Virus record (IMG/VR): IMGVR_UViG_3300036835_000397
Location: 1-33,689 of that record
Length of the DNA: 33,689 nucleotides
Source of the DNA: a virus
Strand: one strand, 5' to 3'
The position numbers and the translations under genes were made by a program. The notes under the pieces are model-generated. The model searched no databases. It saw only the letters and a program-made list of their open reading frames with translations, and was not told the DNA's origin. Below, piece by piece: positions 20,434-28,531 of the stretch; within the stretch, counting starts at the first letter, position 1, and each line of letters begins with the position of its first letter.

Positions 20434-23396
20434 CGGGCGCCTGCGAGCACGATCCGGGCGGTGGCGTCGTCGATGTAGCCGACCTCGGTGCGGACGATCC
20501 CGCGTAGTTCCTCGTCGCCGATGTAGACGCGGACGACGGTCGCGGCCGGCTGCGTGTCGGCCGGGCCGGCGGCGATGCTCGAGAGCGTCCGGGTGAACGC
20601 GTCGAACGGTGAGCGTGTCCCGTACAGGGTGCCGCCGGCGGGCGCGCTGCCGAGCGGCGCGGCCGCGCGAAGCCCCGCCGACGCCGATGCCGGCGGCGCC
20701 GGGCCGGGCACGCTCTTGCCTCCCGCCTTCCCGGCCGCCCCCGAGACGACGTCGACCCCTGATTTCATGGCCTTCTTCACAGCGTCGGCGAGGTCCTTGG
20801 CGGCGTCCACGACACCCGCCGTCGCCTTCCGAATCCCCTTCTCGAAGCTCGTGCCGAGGAGCTCGCCCATGCTCGACATGTCGATGCCGAACTGCTTCGC
20901 GAACGCGTTGATCCGCTTGCGCGACCCCTCGGCGGTCGCCTCCGCGCTCCCCAGGTAGGTCTGCAGCCGCTTGAGCGCGTCGTCGAACTGCTGCTGCCGG
21001 ACGAACTGCCGGCCCTCCTGCGCCTGCTTCTCCTGGTCGGCCTGCTTTTGCAGCGCGGCGACCTGAATGGCGTATTGCGCATCAGCGAACGCCTGGTCGG
21101 CGGCGAGCCGCTCCTGATCGTTCGTCGCGGCCGCCTGCTGCTGTTTCGCGTCGGCGAGCGCCTGCTGCCGGGCGGCCTCGTCGTGCGCGGCGGTGACCGC
21201 GGCGAGCCGCTTCTCGGCCGGTGTCTGCTCGGCCGACTGTTTGGCGCCGAACGCCTGCTCGAGATAGCTCGAGAGCTTGTCGGTCGCCGCCTTGAGCGGC
21301 CCCTCGGCCGCCTCGACGCTTTTCGCGGCCATTTCGTAGGCGGCCTTGGTCGCTTTCGGCGTCGACTCTTTGATGCCCTGCGCGAACCCCTCTGCAGTGT
21401 CGACGCCGAGCTCGTAAGTCACCTTCGACGGCGAGCCCGGAATGATCGCGTCCTTGACAGCGCCGATCGCGCTCCCGGCCATGTGTTTCGCGGCCGACAC
21501 GACCGAGCCGACCGCACTGGCGATACCGGACGCGAACCCCTCCGCCACTTGCACGCCGGCCTGGACAAGCCACGAGGCGGCCCCGGAGAACGCGCCCACG
21601 ACGGCGCCCTTGACGGCGTTCGCGCCTGCCGTGACGGCGCCGACCGCGCCGCTGATCCCCTGCACGAACCCTTGCACGAGCGCCCGCCCGAAGTTCACGA
21701 CCCAGGTGGCGGCGCTCGAGAACGCGTTCATCACGGCGCTCTTGACGGCGCCGACCGCGCTCGTGACGGCGCCCACTGCGCCGCGGATCGCGTTCGAGAA
21801 CCCCTGCACGAGCCGGCTGCCGGCGCTCGAAACCGTCGAGACGATCGTGTTGAACACGCTCGTTACGGTCGAGCTGACGGTTTGCAGCGCGCCGCGCACG
21901 GCGCTCGAGAGCGCGTTGAACGCGCCTTTGACGAGCCCGGTGATCGCGTCGACGCCGGCCATCACCCCGTTCTTGATCGCGTCGCCGACCGCGTGGGCGC
22001 CCGCGCCGAGCAGCCCCTTGTAAATGTCGAGGATCGATTTCGCGAACTCGAGTTGCGCCTTGACGATGTCGACGAACCCGGTCACGACCTTCTTCGCGCC
22101 GTCCCACGCCATCGACCAGTCGCCGGTGAGGATGCCGCGGACGATCTTCACTACGCCCTCGACGACCTCGAGGACGCCCTTGAACGTGTCGACGATCCGC
22201 CGGACGTGCGCGACCGCCGCGTCCGCGAACGCCTGCCATACCGGGGTGAGCGCTTTCGCGATCGCGACGAGGTCGTCGAACATGGGGCCGAGGTCCTTGA
22301 TCGCCGGGCCGAGCTCCTGGGTGAGCCGCTGAATGAGCGGCCCGGCGTTCTCGTTGACGTACTTCATGCCGTCGCCGACCGCGGTGAACAGCGCCTCGGC
22401 GGCCGGCGCGACCGCGACCGCCACCTTGTTCTGGAAGATCTGCCACTGCTCCGAGAAGTCGGAGGTGTCCTTCCCGGCCTGCAGCACCGTCTCGCGGCCG
22501 CCCTTGATCGTCTTGACGAGATCATCGATCGAGAACCGGCCCTCGCGGATCGCGGCCGCCATGTCCGGGCCGGCGCGAGCCCCGAACAGCTCGATCGCCT
22601 TCTTGTTCGCCTCGGCCTGCGAGCCCGTGTCGTGGATCGCGGTGAGCGTCTCCCGGAGCGCCTTCACCGGTTCCTTGCCTTCCTTGGCGAACTTGCCGAG
22701 CGCGATCCGCATCGACCCCATCACGAGCTCGGTGTTCACGCCCTCCTTCTCGAACTTGCCGAGCAAAGCGGCCTGCTCCTCGAACGAGAACCCGAGCTGC
22801 CGCATGGGGCCGCCGAACTTCGTGAGCAGGTCGGCGAGCCGGGTGACCGGCACCTGCGTCGCCTGCGAGGCACGCCACAGCTCGTCGATCCCCTTCGACG
22901 CGTCGGCGCCCTTCAGTCCGGCGTCGCCGAGCATCCTGGTCACGCTGTTGAGCGCCGTCGGCAGGTCGCTCCCGGACAGCCTGGCCAGCTCGAGCATCTG
23001 GTCGGAGAGCGTCCGGAGCGGCTTGCCGGTGACACCGAGCCGAGTCGAGAGCGTCGCCACCGCCTTGCCCGCGTCCTCGAACGAGGTCGGCACGTCGGTG
23101 CCCACCTTCTTCGCGGTCTCGACCAGCACGTCGAGCTGCTTGCCGGTCTTGCCGGTCGACACGCGGATCGTGTCCGCCATGTCGTCGAACTGAGCCCCGA
23201 TCTTGTACAGGTACTTGCCGGCCACCACGGCGCCGGCGATCGCGGCTCCGAACCCGCTGGCGGCGGCGATGCCCCACTTGCCGCCGAACTTCCCGAACGC
23301 CCCCTCGACCTTCCCGGACATGCCGCCGAGCTGACCCTGAATCTGCTTGGGGTCGAACGCGACGTCGACGAACGCGGTGCCGATCGAGTCAGCCAC
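20430..23396 (-). CDS. Tail tape measure protein
   Basis: 988 aa, the longest gene. The N-terminus ADSIGTAFVDVAFDPKQIQG begins a typical tape measure domain with a glycine-rich hydrophobic segment (GAAIAGAVVAG), then a helical PhageMin_Tail-like region (to about 330). The middle has repeats rich in AVGAVTSAVGAVKSAVMNAF, each about 40 residues with a large aromatic, at least three copies. Then follow GSPSKVTYELGVDTAEGFAQ, a coiled-coil region (about 700-800) and a flexible Gly/Ala/Pro tail. Known: tape measure length sets tail length at about 1.5 angstrom per residue, so roughly 150 nm. It starts within the end of the chaperone frame. Confidence 0.93.
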   Translation of the reverse strand: MADSIGTAFVDVAFDPKQIQGQLGGMSGKVEGAFGKFGGKWGIAAASGFGAAIAGAVVAGKYLYKIGAQFDDMADTIRVSTGKTGKQLDVLVETAKKVGTDVPTSFEDAGKAVATLSTRLGVTGKPLRTLSDQMLELARLSGSDLPTALNSVTRMLGDAGLKGADASKGIDELWRASQATQVPVTRLADLLTKFGGPMRQLGFSFEEQAALLGKFEKEGVNTELVMGSMRIALGKFAKEGKEPVKALRETLTAIHDTGSQAEANKKAIELFGARAGPDMAAAIREGRFSIDDLVKTIKGGRETVLQAGKDTSDFSEQWQIFQNKVAVAVAPAAEALFTAVGDGMKYVNENAGPLIQRLTQELGPAIKDLGPMFDDLVAIAKALTPVWQAFADAAVAHVRRIVDTFKGVLEVVEGVVKIVRGILTGDWSMAWDGAKKVVTGFVDIVKAQLEFAKSILDIYKGLLGAGAHAVGDAIKNGVMAGVDAITGLVKGAFNALSSAVRGALQTVSSTVTSVFNTIVSTVSSAGSRLVQGFSNAIRGAVGAVTSAVGAVKSAVMNAFSSAATWVVNFGRALVQGFVQGISGAVGAVTAGANAVKGAVVGAFSGAASWLVQAGVQVAEGFASGIASAVGSVVSAAKHMAGSAIGAVKDAIIPGSPSKVTYELGVDTAEGFAQGIKESTPKATKAAYEMAAKSVEAAEGPLKAATDKLSSYLEQAFGAKQSAEQTPAEKRLAAVTAAHDEAARQQALADAKQQQAAATNDQERLAADQAFADAQYAIQVAALQKQADQEKQAQEGRQFVRQQQFDDALKRLQTYLGSAEATAEGSRKRINAFAKQFGIDMSSMGELLGTSFEKGIRKATAGVVDAAKDLADAVKKAMKSGVDVVSGAAGKAGGKSVPGPAPPASASAGLRAAAPLGSAPAGGTLYGTRSPFDAFTRTLSSIAAGPADTQPAATVVRVYIGDEELRGIVRTEVGYIDDATARIVLAGAR

Positions 23397-24038
23397 GCGG
23401 CCCCCACTCGGCCGCGAACTGCGACGCGGTCAGGACCGGTGGCCGCGGGAACCCGTCCCGGTCGGGCCGGATGACCGGCTGCCACACGGGCAGCCGCTTC
23501 GCCCCGTGCGCCTGCAACCACGCTAGCCAGAACGCGTTGAGCGTGTCGACGAGCAGCGCGGCGAGCTCGTCCTGCACGAGCCAGTTCCCGGACCAGCGCG
23601 GCGCGGCGCGGCGCTCGAGCGCTTCGAACATGTCAGGGTCGAGGTCGAGCAGCGCGGCCGGGTCGATCCCGCAGGCGACGCTCACACGGGCGACCCTGTC
23701 TCGGAGCTGATCGGCCACCCGTCCACCGGCTCGAGCACCTCCGTTACGGGCAGCGTCGCCGGCGGCCCGGTAGGGGGGCCGTCGAGCTCGGCCCGCATGG
23801 CAGCGACGACGTCGTCCTCGCCGGTGAGCTCGTCGAGCGTCTCGACCCACTGGTCGAGCGGCTGCTCGACGCGGAGCGCCCGGTGCGCGAGCCACGCGAG
23901 CTCGCGGATGGCGTGCGGCTCGCTCGGGGCGAGCTTGTCGAACTTGTCGGCGAACGCGATCAGGTCGGCCGGCCGGCCGACGCTCACGACCTCCTTGCGC
24001 CCGTCCACGTAGACGAGCGCGATATCGATCCTGGGCAT
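23389..24038 (-). CDS. Tail assembly chaperone fusion made by -1 frameshift
   Basis: Two overlapping frames precede the tape measure. The 5' frame (24038 to 23682, 118 aa, IDIALVYVDGRKEVVSVGRP, DELTGEDDVVAAMRAELDG) ends alone. The second frame, -1 relative to it, reads VADQLRDRVARVSVACGIDP, LLDLDPDMFEALERRAAPRW, LVDTLNAFWLAWLQAHG and ends at 23389. This is the G/GT arrangement of siphoviruses, where ribosomes occasionally slip to make a fusion needed for tail tube assembly. The slip site is the CCCCCCT heptamer at 23772-23778. The fused protein would be about 216 aa. Coordinates given are for the fusion. Confidence 0.83.
23682..24038 (-). CDS. Tail assembly chaperone, short (unshifted) form
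   Basis: 118 aa from ATG 24038 to TGA 23682. It is the product made when ribosomes do not slip at the CCCCCCT heptamer; it ends GWPISSETGSPV. Known: in siphoviruses the short form is made in excess over the fusion, and both bind the tape measure during tail assembly. The start follows directly after the major tail protein stop (24040), consistent with strong coupled expression. Confidence 0.85.
   Translation of the reverse strand: MPRIDIALVYVDGRKEVVSVGRPADLIAFADKFDKLAPSEPHAIRELAWLAHRALRVEQPLDQWVETLDELTGEDDVVAAMRAELDGPPTGPPATLPVTEVLEPVDGWPISSETGSPV
23772..23778 (-). promoter_or_regulatory. -1 ribosomal frameshift site CCCCCCT
   Basis: Minus-strand CCCCCCT, read in the chaperone frame as GGC CCC CCT. 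It fits the X XXY YYZ rule, so both tRNAs can re-pair after slipping back one base. The -1 frame is open from here to 23389. It lies 30 codons before the unshifted stop. Confidence 0.75.
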
Positions 24039-24039
24039 G

Positions 24040-24753
24040 TCACGCCGCCACCGGTGCAGCCTGTGCGGCCTGGATCGCCGCGATCACGGCGTCCTTGTTC
24101 GGCAGGCTCGCCGGGTCCGGGATGCCGGCGGCCGTGGCCTCGGCGTTGAGCTCGTCGCGGGTCATCCCCTCGAGCCTGGCCTGCTCGGCCATGAGGCCGG
24201 CCACCGCGCCGAACCCCGGATGGTCGGAGATGATCTGCCACTTCACCGATGCGGCGAGCACGTTGAACGTGAGTGGCAGCCGCACCGCGTCGGAGCGGAC
24301 GAGCGCGAACGCGACGTCGTCGGAGATCTGCACGCGCGGGAACGCGAACCGGAAGTGGTAGGTGCCGTCGACGGCGTCGATGCAGAGAGCGCGCACGTCG
24401 CTGGCGCCGGCGTCCGGGGGCGTGTACGTGTACGGCGACGCGGTGCCGGTGAAGGTGCCGCCGCGGAACGCGAGCTGCACGGTCGTGCGGTCGAACTGCT
24501 CGAGCTCGAACTCGATCGTGATCGGCTCGTTGGTGACGAGCACCCGGACGGGCGTGGACACCTGCCACGCGTTCACTTCCTCCTGGTCGCGGGAGAACGT
24601 GAACTGGACGCCGTCCTCGGAGATGTAGCCGACGTCGACCCATCCGGACGGGAGCGGCGTCACGAGGTCGGCGGGGAGCGTGGTGCCGTCGGGCGCGACG
24701 TAGACGGCGCCGGTGCCGGCGACGACAACGTCCTGCGCGTTCATTCCAGCCAT
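24040..24753 (-). CDS. Major tail (tube) protein
   Basis: 237 aa from ATG 24753, with GGAAGG upstream; the longer upstream ORF is low complexity. MAGMNAQDVVVAGTGAVYVA, then SGWVDVGYISEDGVQFTFSR, EVNAWQVSTPVRVLVTNEPI and TIEFELEQFDRTTVQLAF are the beta-sandwich strands of phage tube proteins of the gpV class. The last 45 residues (LEGMTRDELNAEATAAGIPD, KDAVIAAIQAAQ) form a small HeH/LEM-like helical domain, a known C-terminal addition in phage structural proteins, possibly exposed on the tail surface. Confidence 0.85.
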   Translation of the reverse strand: MAGMNAQDVVVAGTGAVYVAPDGTTLPADLVTPLPSGWVDVGYISEDGVQFTFSRDQEEVNAWQVSTPVRVLVTNEPITIEFELEQFDRTTVQLAFRGGTFTGTASPYTYTPPDAGASDVRALCIDAVDGTYHFRFAFPRVQISDDVAFALVRSDAVRLPLTFNVLAASVKWQIISDHPGFGAVAGLMAEQARLEGMTRDELNAEATAAGIPDPASLPNKDAVIAAIQAAQAAPVAA

Positions 24754-24770
24754 GCGGGGACCCTTCCTTT

Positions 24771-25208
24771 CTAGGCTGCGCCGGCGAGGACCACGCCGGC
24801 CGGTTTCACGGTCACGTCCACGTCCGAGATGTAGCGGGGCCGCGGCGGCCGCCACGTCTCGTCCGGTAGGTAGCGGAGCGGTCCGATCACGACGCCGCAC
24901 ACGTTGCCGCTCGCGTTCGGCTGCTCGCCTTGCCACACACTGAGCGCCGCCCGGCAGGTCGCGGCGAGCTCGTGCGCCTGCGCCTGCGGGCCGCCGTACG
25001 CGTCGAGCTGCAGCGTCGCGAGGTCGATGACGAGCGGCCGGGACAGCGGCGGCAGACCACCGATCCGCTGCACGAGCACGAACCCGGCCTGCTCCGGGAG
25101 CTGCTTCGGGAACGCCGTGTAGACGCGGTCGCCGACAATCGCCCGTACCTCCGGGACCGTCCGCAGGTAGGCGGACACGAGGCGCGAGACGTCGGGCAGC
25201 AAGATCAA
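24771..25208 (-). CDS. Tail terminator/completion protein
   Basis: 145 aa from TTG 25208, overlapping the upstream stop (TTGA). LLPDVSRLVSAYLRTVPEVR, IVGDRVYTAFPKQLPEQAGF, VLVQRIGG and LVIDLATLQLDAYGG give the mixed fold of the DUF3168/gpU-like tail terminator that caps the tube and joins it to the head. The order between an HK97 gp10-like protein and the tube protein supports the call. Confidence 0.78.
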   Translation of the reverse strand: MILLPDVSRLVSAYLRTVPEVRAIVGDRVYTAFPKQLPEQAGFVLVQRIGGLPPLSRPLVIDLATLQLDAYGGPQAQAHELAATCRAALSVWQGEQPNASGNVCGVVIGPLRYLPDETWRPPRPRYISDVDVTVKPAGVVLAGAA

Positions 25209-25504
25209 TGCGCCTCGTATCTGAGGCCGAGCGCGCTCACGCAGTTCTGCACGGGCCGGTAGGCGGGGTTGAACCGCGTCCCGTACTCCATCCAGTGCCA
25301 GAACGGCGACCCGACGAGCACGTGCATGCTCGTCTCGGCGTCGTCGATGGTCGGCTTGTAGGTGCGCTGCATCACGCCCCTGACGACCGGGACGAACGAG
25401 GGGAGGCTTTCGGCGATCGCCTCGGCAGCCGGCCGCAAGCCGGGCTGCCCGAGCTTCTGCACCGTCTCGACGGCATCGGGCGCCGGCACGAACACGGTCG
25501 GCAT
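25205..25504 (-). CDS. HK97 gp10-like neck protein
   Basis: 99 aa from ATG 25504. VETVQKLGQPGLRPAAEAIA, ESLPSFVPVVRGVMQRTYKP and SPFWHWMEYGTRFNPAYRPV show the helix plus beta pattern of the HK97 gp10 family, including the typical WHWMEYGT segment. It forms a ring at the head-tail junction. It overlaps neighbours on both sides (TGATG, TTGA). Confidence 0.82.
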   Translation of the reverse strand: MPTVFVPAPDAVETVQKLGQPGLRPAAEAIAESLPSFVPVVRGVMQRTYKPTIDDAETSMHVLVGSPFWHWMEYGTRFNPAYRPVQNCVSALGLRYEAH

Positions 25505-25866
25505 CAGGGGCTCGCCTGCCCGTAGTCGGTGAGACGCACGATCGCCTCCACCACCGCGACCCCGGTGAGCGGCGACCGGGCCTCGCGGGCGTCGCCCTCC
25601 AGCTCGAGCAGCTCGCCGGTACTCACGAGCCGAACGGCGTCCCATCCGCGGAGCGCCGTCCCGGCGGGCAGGAACACGCGGTAGGTGGTGATCTGGACGG
25701 CGCCGCCCTGCTCCTCGCGCGAGCCGGCCTGCTGCAGCTCGCACGCGAGCCCCGTCTCGACCGTCTCGACTGGCTGCTGCACGCCCTGCTCGTCCGGCTG
25801 CTCGCCGTAGACGCGACGCACGAGCTCGCACGGGATGGTGAGCAGGTGGTCGACGGTGACGCTCAC
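25504..25866 (-). CDS. Head-tail stopper/adaptor protein
   Basis: 120 aa from GTG 25866, overlapping the connector stop (GTGA). It reads SVTVDHLLTIPCELVRRVYG, ETVETGLACELQQAGSREEQ, VQITTYRVFLPAGTALRGWD and LVSTGELLELEGD. Strands with a PAGTALRGWDAV turn fit the phage head-tail joining (stopper) family that plugs DNA in the neck. The upstream extension to 25902 would lie inside the connector gene. Confidence 0.75.
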   Translation of the reverse strand: MSVTVDHLLTIPCELVRRVYGEQPDEQGVQQPVETVETGLACELQQAGSREEQGGAVQITTYRVFLPAGTALRGWDAVRLVSTGELLELEGDAREARSPLTGVAVVEAIVRLTDYGQASP

Positions 25867-26750
25867 GCCGGTACCGCCACGGGCACGTCGACGAGCAGCC
25901 ACAGCGCGACGCGCTGCGCGACCAGCGGCTCGCCGACGTCGATCACGGCGAGCGGCAGCTCGAAGTAGTCGGTCTTGTCGACGGGCGCGCCCGTGGTCTT
26001 GTAGCGGGCGAACCGGGTCGAGTCGTCCAGGTCTTGCAGGTACAGTCGCGACCCGGCCGCGACGAGGCTGAGCACCGCGGTCGCGTCAGCCCCGTCCACG
26101 GTCGACGTTCGTGCCCACATGCGAGTGGCGAGCGGCGGTTCGGCGTCGAGCCGCAGCTGCGACCCCGTGGGCGGCTCGGTCGTCGAGGCCGAGAACTGGT
26201 ACTGGAGCGACACGCTCGCGGGGCCGGGCGGCCCTTCCGGGCCCGGCGGCCCCTGCGGGCCGGGCGGACCGGTGGTCGCCTCGAGCGTCGCCTCGTCGTA
26301 GGCGGCGAGCAGGTTGTCGAGGTCGCGCTGCCACCAGTCGGCCGGCCACACCGCGAGCCCGCCGCGAAGGTCGACCTCGTACGCGGTCCAGTGCATCGGC
26401 GCCCACGGCATGAGCGTGTCGGCGAGCCCTGGGCCGAGCGTCGCGAGCACCTGGTCGAGGGTGAGCGGCGACGCTAGCCGGTAGCTGTAGCTGCCGAGAG
26501 TCTCGCTCGTGATCGCCCCAGCCTTCGTGAGCTGGGCGCCCGCGAACCTGCCCGCCAGGGCGAGCCCGACGGCGTGCACGGGCGGCGGCACCGGGTCGGT
26601 GAACACGGTCGGGTAGCAGTACGCCTCGACCGTGATCTGCACAAGCTGGGAGACCCGCTCGGCCTCTGCCGGTTCGAGGCCGAGCAGCGTCTCGAGCTCC
26701 TCGGGAGTGACGATCGTCGCCGACGCGACCCGTGACACGACCGGCGTCAC
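25863..26750 (-). CDS. Head-tail connector with collagen-like stalk and beta domain
   Basis: 295 aa. Residues 1-155 are a helical connector of the gp6/adaptor type (TIVTPEELETLLGLEPAEAE, RVSQLVQITVEAYCYP, RFAGAQLTKAGAITSETLGS). A collagen-like stretch follows, TTGPPGPQGPPGPEGPPGP, with five Gly-Pro-Pro-type repeats near 160-180. The C-terminal beta domain (about 185-295) reads QLRLDAEPPLATRMWARTST, LYLQDLDDSTRFARYKTTGA and ERVALWLL-like strands. The adaptor would place twelve or so trimer-competent stalks around the neck; collagen repeats in phages usually appear in fibres. A neck fibre or decoration is inferred. Confidence 0.78.
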   Translation of the reverse strand: MTPVVSRVASATIVTPEELETLLGLEPAEAERVSQLVQITVEAYCYPTVFTDPVPPPVHAVGLALAGRFAGAQLTKAGAITSETLGSYSYRLASPLTLDQVLATLGPGLADTLMPWAPMHWTAYEVDLRGGLAVWPADWWQRDLDNLLAAYDEATLEATTGPPGPQGPPGPEGPPGPASVSLQYQFSASTTEPPTGSQLRLDAEPPLATRMWARTSTVDGADATAVLSLVAAGSRLYLQDLDDSTRFARYKTTGAPVDKTDYFELPLAVIDVGEPLVAQRVALWLLVDVPVAVPA

Positions 26751-26751
26751 C

Positions 26752-27624
26752 TCATGCGGTCCAGTCGGCGAGCTTGAACGGCGAAATCGCCGTCCCCTTG
26801 GCGTTGAGCGGCGTCCCGACCGCGACCCCGACCCGCATGTAGCACTTCATCCCGGTCAGGTTGTCCTGGAACATGTTCGCGATGATGGCGCCGGTGTTGT
26901 CCTGCAGGATCGCCTCGGTCGACACGTCGAACGTGATGTCCTCGCGAACACCGACGAGCAGGTACTCCCAGGCGCCGACCAGCGCGTCGCCCTTCGTCGA
27001 GTCCCAGGCGGAGGTGACCGCGACCGGCCACCCGTACAGGTTGAGCGGCGCCGCCTGATCGGGTGATGCCATGACGGCGCCCCAGGCGGCGCGCAGCGCG
27101 GCGTAGACGTTGGGGCCGCCGGCGATCCCGTCCACGATCGCGCCGGACGCCTCGACCGCGGCAGCGGCCTTGTCGATCGCCTCGGTGGCGGTGGCGCCGG
27201 TGAGCGCCGCGCCGGCGATCGCGGCCAGCCCGCCGGTCGGGAACGAGGCGGGAGCCCCAGTGCCGAACAGCACCGCGTCGTCGAGCGCCTTGGCGATCGC
27301 CGACGCCATCGCCGGCTTGACGTTGTCCCACAGCGGAGCGCCGGCGTCGTCGATGAACGCGGTCGGGACCGCGAGCACGCACGCGATCTCCTCGGCGGTG
27401 ATGTTGAGCGCCGACCACTCGATCTTGGTGGCCGGCTTACGGCCCCCGTAGGCGGGGTTCACGAACCCGGCAACCGGCATGAACGAGACGACCGGGACCG
27501 ACTCAAGCCCCGACGCCATCACCTGCCGGTTGCCGAGCCGCAACGTGATCGACTCCAGGAACGCGGCCTCGAGCACCGCCTGCGAGATGGTGCGAGGGAC
27601 GAGACTTGCGTAGTTCGTAGCCAC
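26752..27624 (-). CDS. HK97-fold major capsid protein
   Basis: 290 aa. LVPRTISQAVLEAAFLESIT, PVAGFVNPAYGGRKPATKIE, NITAEEIACVLAVPTAFIDD and ALDDAVLFGTGAPASFPTGG give the HK97 N-arm exit, E-loop, long helix and A-domain. The C-terminal strands DITFDVSTEAILQDNTGAII and MKCYMRVGVAVGTPLNAKGT complete it. There is no long N-terminal delta domain, so assembly should depend on the separate scaffold encoded just upstream. GAGG-type ribosome sites are visible before ATG 27624. Confidence 0.9.
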   Translation of the reverse strand: MATNYASLVPRTISQAVLEAAFLESITLRLGNRQVMASGLESVPVVSFMPVAGFVNPAYGGRKPATKIEWSALNITAEEIACVLAVPTAFIDDAGAPLWDNVKPAMASAIAKALDDAVLFGTGAPASFPTGGLAAIAGAALTGATATEAIDKAAAAVEASGAIVDGIAGGPNVYAALRAAWGAVMASPDQAAPLNLYGWPVAVTSAWDSTKGDALVGAWEYLLVGVREDITFDVSTEAILQDNTGAIIANMFQDNLTGMKCYMRVGVAVGTPLNAKGTAISPFKLADWTA

Positions 27625-27755
27625 GACAGCGGACCTCCTCGGGATGCAGGGAAGGGGTCCGGCCCGAAACCCGTCGTGACCGGGTATGGGAGTGCGCGGG
27701 CGGCTCCCGGCCGCTCAAGGCGCCCTCAGCGGGAGAGTCTAACCCGGCCGGTCGG
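27625..27755 (-). other. Gap between scaffold and capsid with hairpin
   Basis: 131 bp without a gene. CTCCCG (27704-27709) and CGGGAG (27730-27735) form a hairpin with an imperfect inner stem. A ribosome site (GAGGAGG) stands before the capsid start. The hairpin could be an attenuator or processing site that raises capsid over scaffold output; no clear promoter is seen. Confidence 0.4.
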
Positions 27756-28316
27756 TCAGCGTTCGCCGCGCGCGCGAGCGCGGATCCACGCGTCGGGGTC
27801 GTCCTGGCTCATCGACGTCGACCGTCCCGAGCGCGGCCCCTGCGTGACCAGCGGCGGTGCGCCGTCGGTGCCGTTGCCGCCGGCGGCCAGGTACGGCTTC
27901 GCCTTGAGCAGCTCCGTGAACGCGTCCTCGAGCTTGTCCGGGTGCCCGACCAGCTCGTCGAGCGGGAGCAGCCGGACGGCGTCCTCGGGGTCGCGGAAGC
28001 GGCCGGCTGCCCGGGCGATCACGGTCGCCTCAAACAGGCGCCGCTCGTACTTCGCGGTCGTCTCGGTGACAGCCTGGTCAACCGCCTCGCGGACACGCTT
28101 GTCGCTGTCCGACTCCGACTGCACGCGCAGCTTCTCGAGCTCGGCGCGCAGCTCGTCGGCCTGCTGCTGAGCGGCGCGCGTCTCGCGACGCCGCGTCTGC
28201 GCCTCCCGCTTGAGCCGGAGCTCTCGCTCGGAGAGCTGGTCGTCGGGCGGATCGTTCGGGTCCGGCGGCGGCGGGTCCGGCGGTGTCGGGTCCGGTGCGG
28301 GCGGCGTCTCAGCCAT
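27756..28316 (-). CDS. Capsid scaffolding protein
   Basis: 186 aa from ATG 28316. A Pro/Asp-rich N-terminus (DPTPPDPPPPDPNDPPDD) leads to a long charged coiled coil (LSERELRLKREAQTRRRETR, ADELRAELEKLRVQSES) and a helical end ending DPDAWIRARARGER, a basic tail that could contact capsid subunits. This is the layout of phage scaffolds next to the capsid gene. No protease motif is present. It overlaps the 72-aa gene by eight bases. Confidence 0.85.
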   Translation of the reverse strand: MAETPPAPDPTPPDPPPPDPNDPPDDQLSERELRLKREAQTRRRETRAAQQQADELRAELEKLRVQSESDSDKRVREAVDQAVTETTAKYERRLFEATVIARAAGRFRDPEDAVRLLPLDELVGHPDKLEDAFTELLKAKPYLAAGGNGTDGAPPLVTQGPRSGRSTSMSQDDPDAWIRARARGER

Positions 28317-28527
28317 CGGAGCCGAGCTCGATCGCGCCGGCGTACGGGCTCTCGCCGAGATGCTCAGGCGAGCCGGGCGCGGCGCCCTCGACGTCGGCCC
28401 CCTGCTCCGTCGGCTCGTCGGCGTACGGCCGCTCGCCGAGATGCTCGGGCGAGCCGGGCTCCGCGCCAGCGTCGGCCTCGACGGCCTGCGTCGCCTTGGC
28501 CTCTGCGGCTTTGCGTGTTCCTGCCAT
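28309..28527 (-). CDS. 72-aa protein with two copies of a PGSPEHLGE repeat
   Basis: ATG 28527 with GGAGAGGAG upstream. After a charged Ala-rich start (RKAAEAKATQAVEAD) the motif EPGSPEHLGERPYA occurs, then a linker DEPTEQGADVEGA, then APGSPEHLGESPYA. It is acidic, probably disordered and of no known family. Its location between the MuF-like gene and the scaffold suggests a small capsid, portal or scaffold partner that presents two identical binding peptides. Confidence 0.7.
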   Translation of the reverse strand: MAGTRKAAEAKATQAVEADAGAEPGSPEHLGERPYADEPTEQGADVEGAAPGSPEHLGESPYAGAIELGSDG

Positions 28528-28531
28528 GCGG

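Noticed and set aside
21048-23474. 808-aa plus-strand frame opposite the tape measure gene
   Set aside because: Arg/Gly/Asp-rich antisense shadow of the long GC-rich tape measure gene, with no ribosome site or motif.
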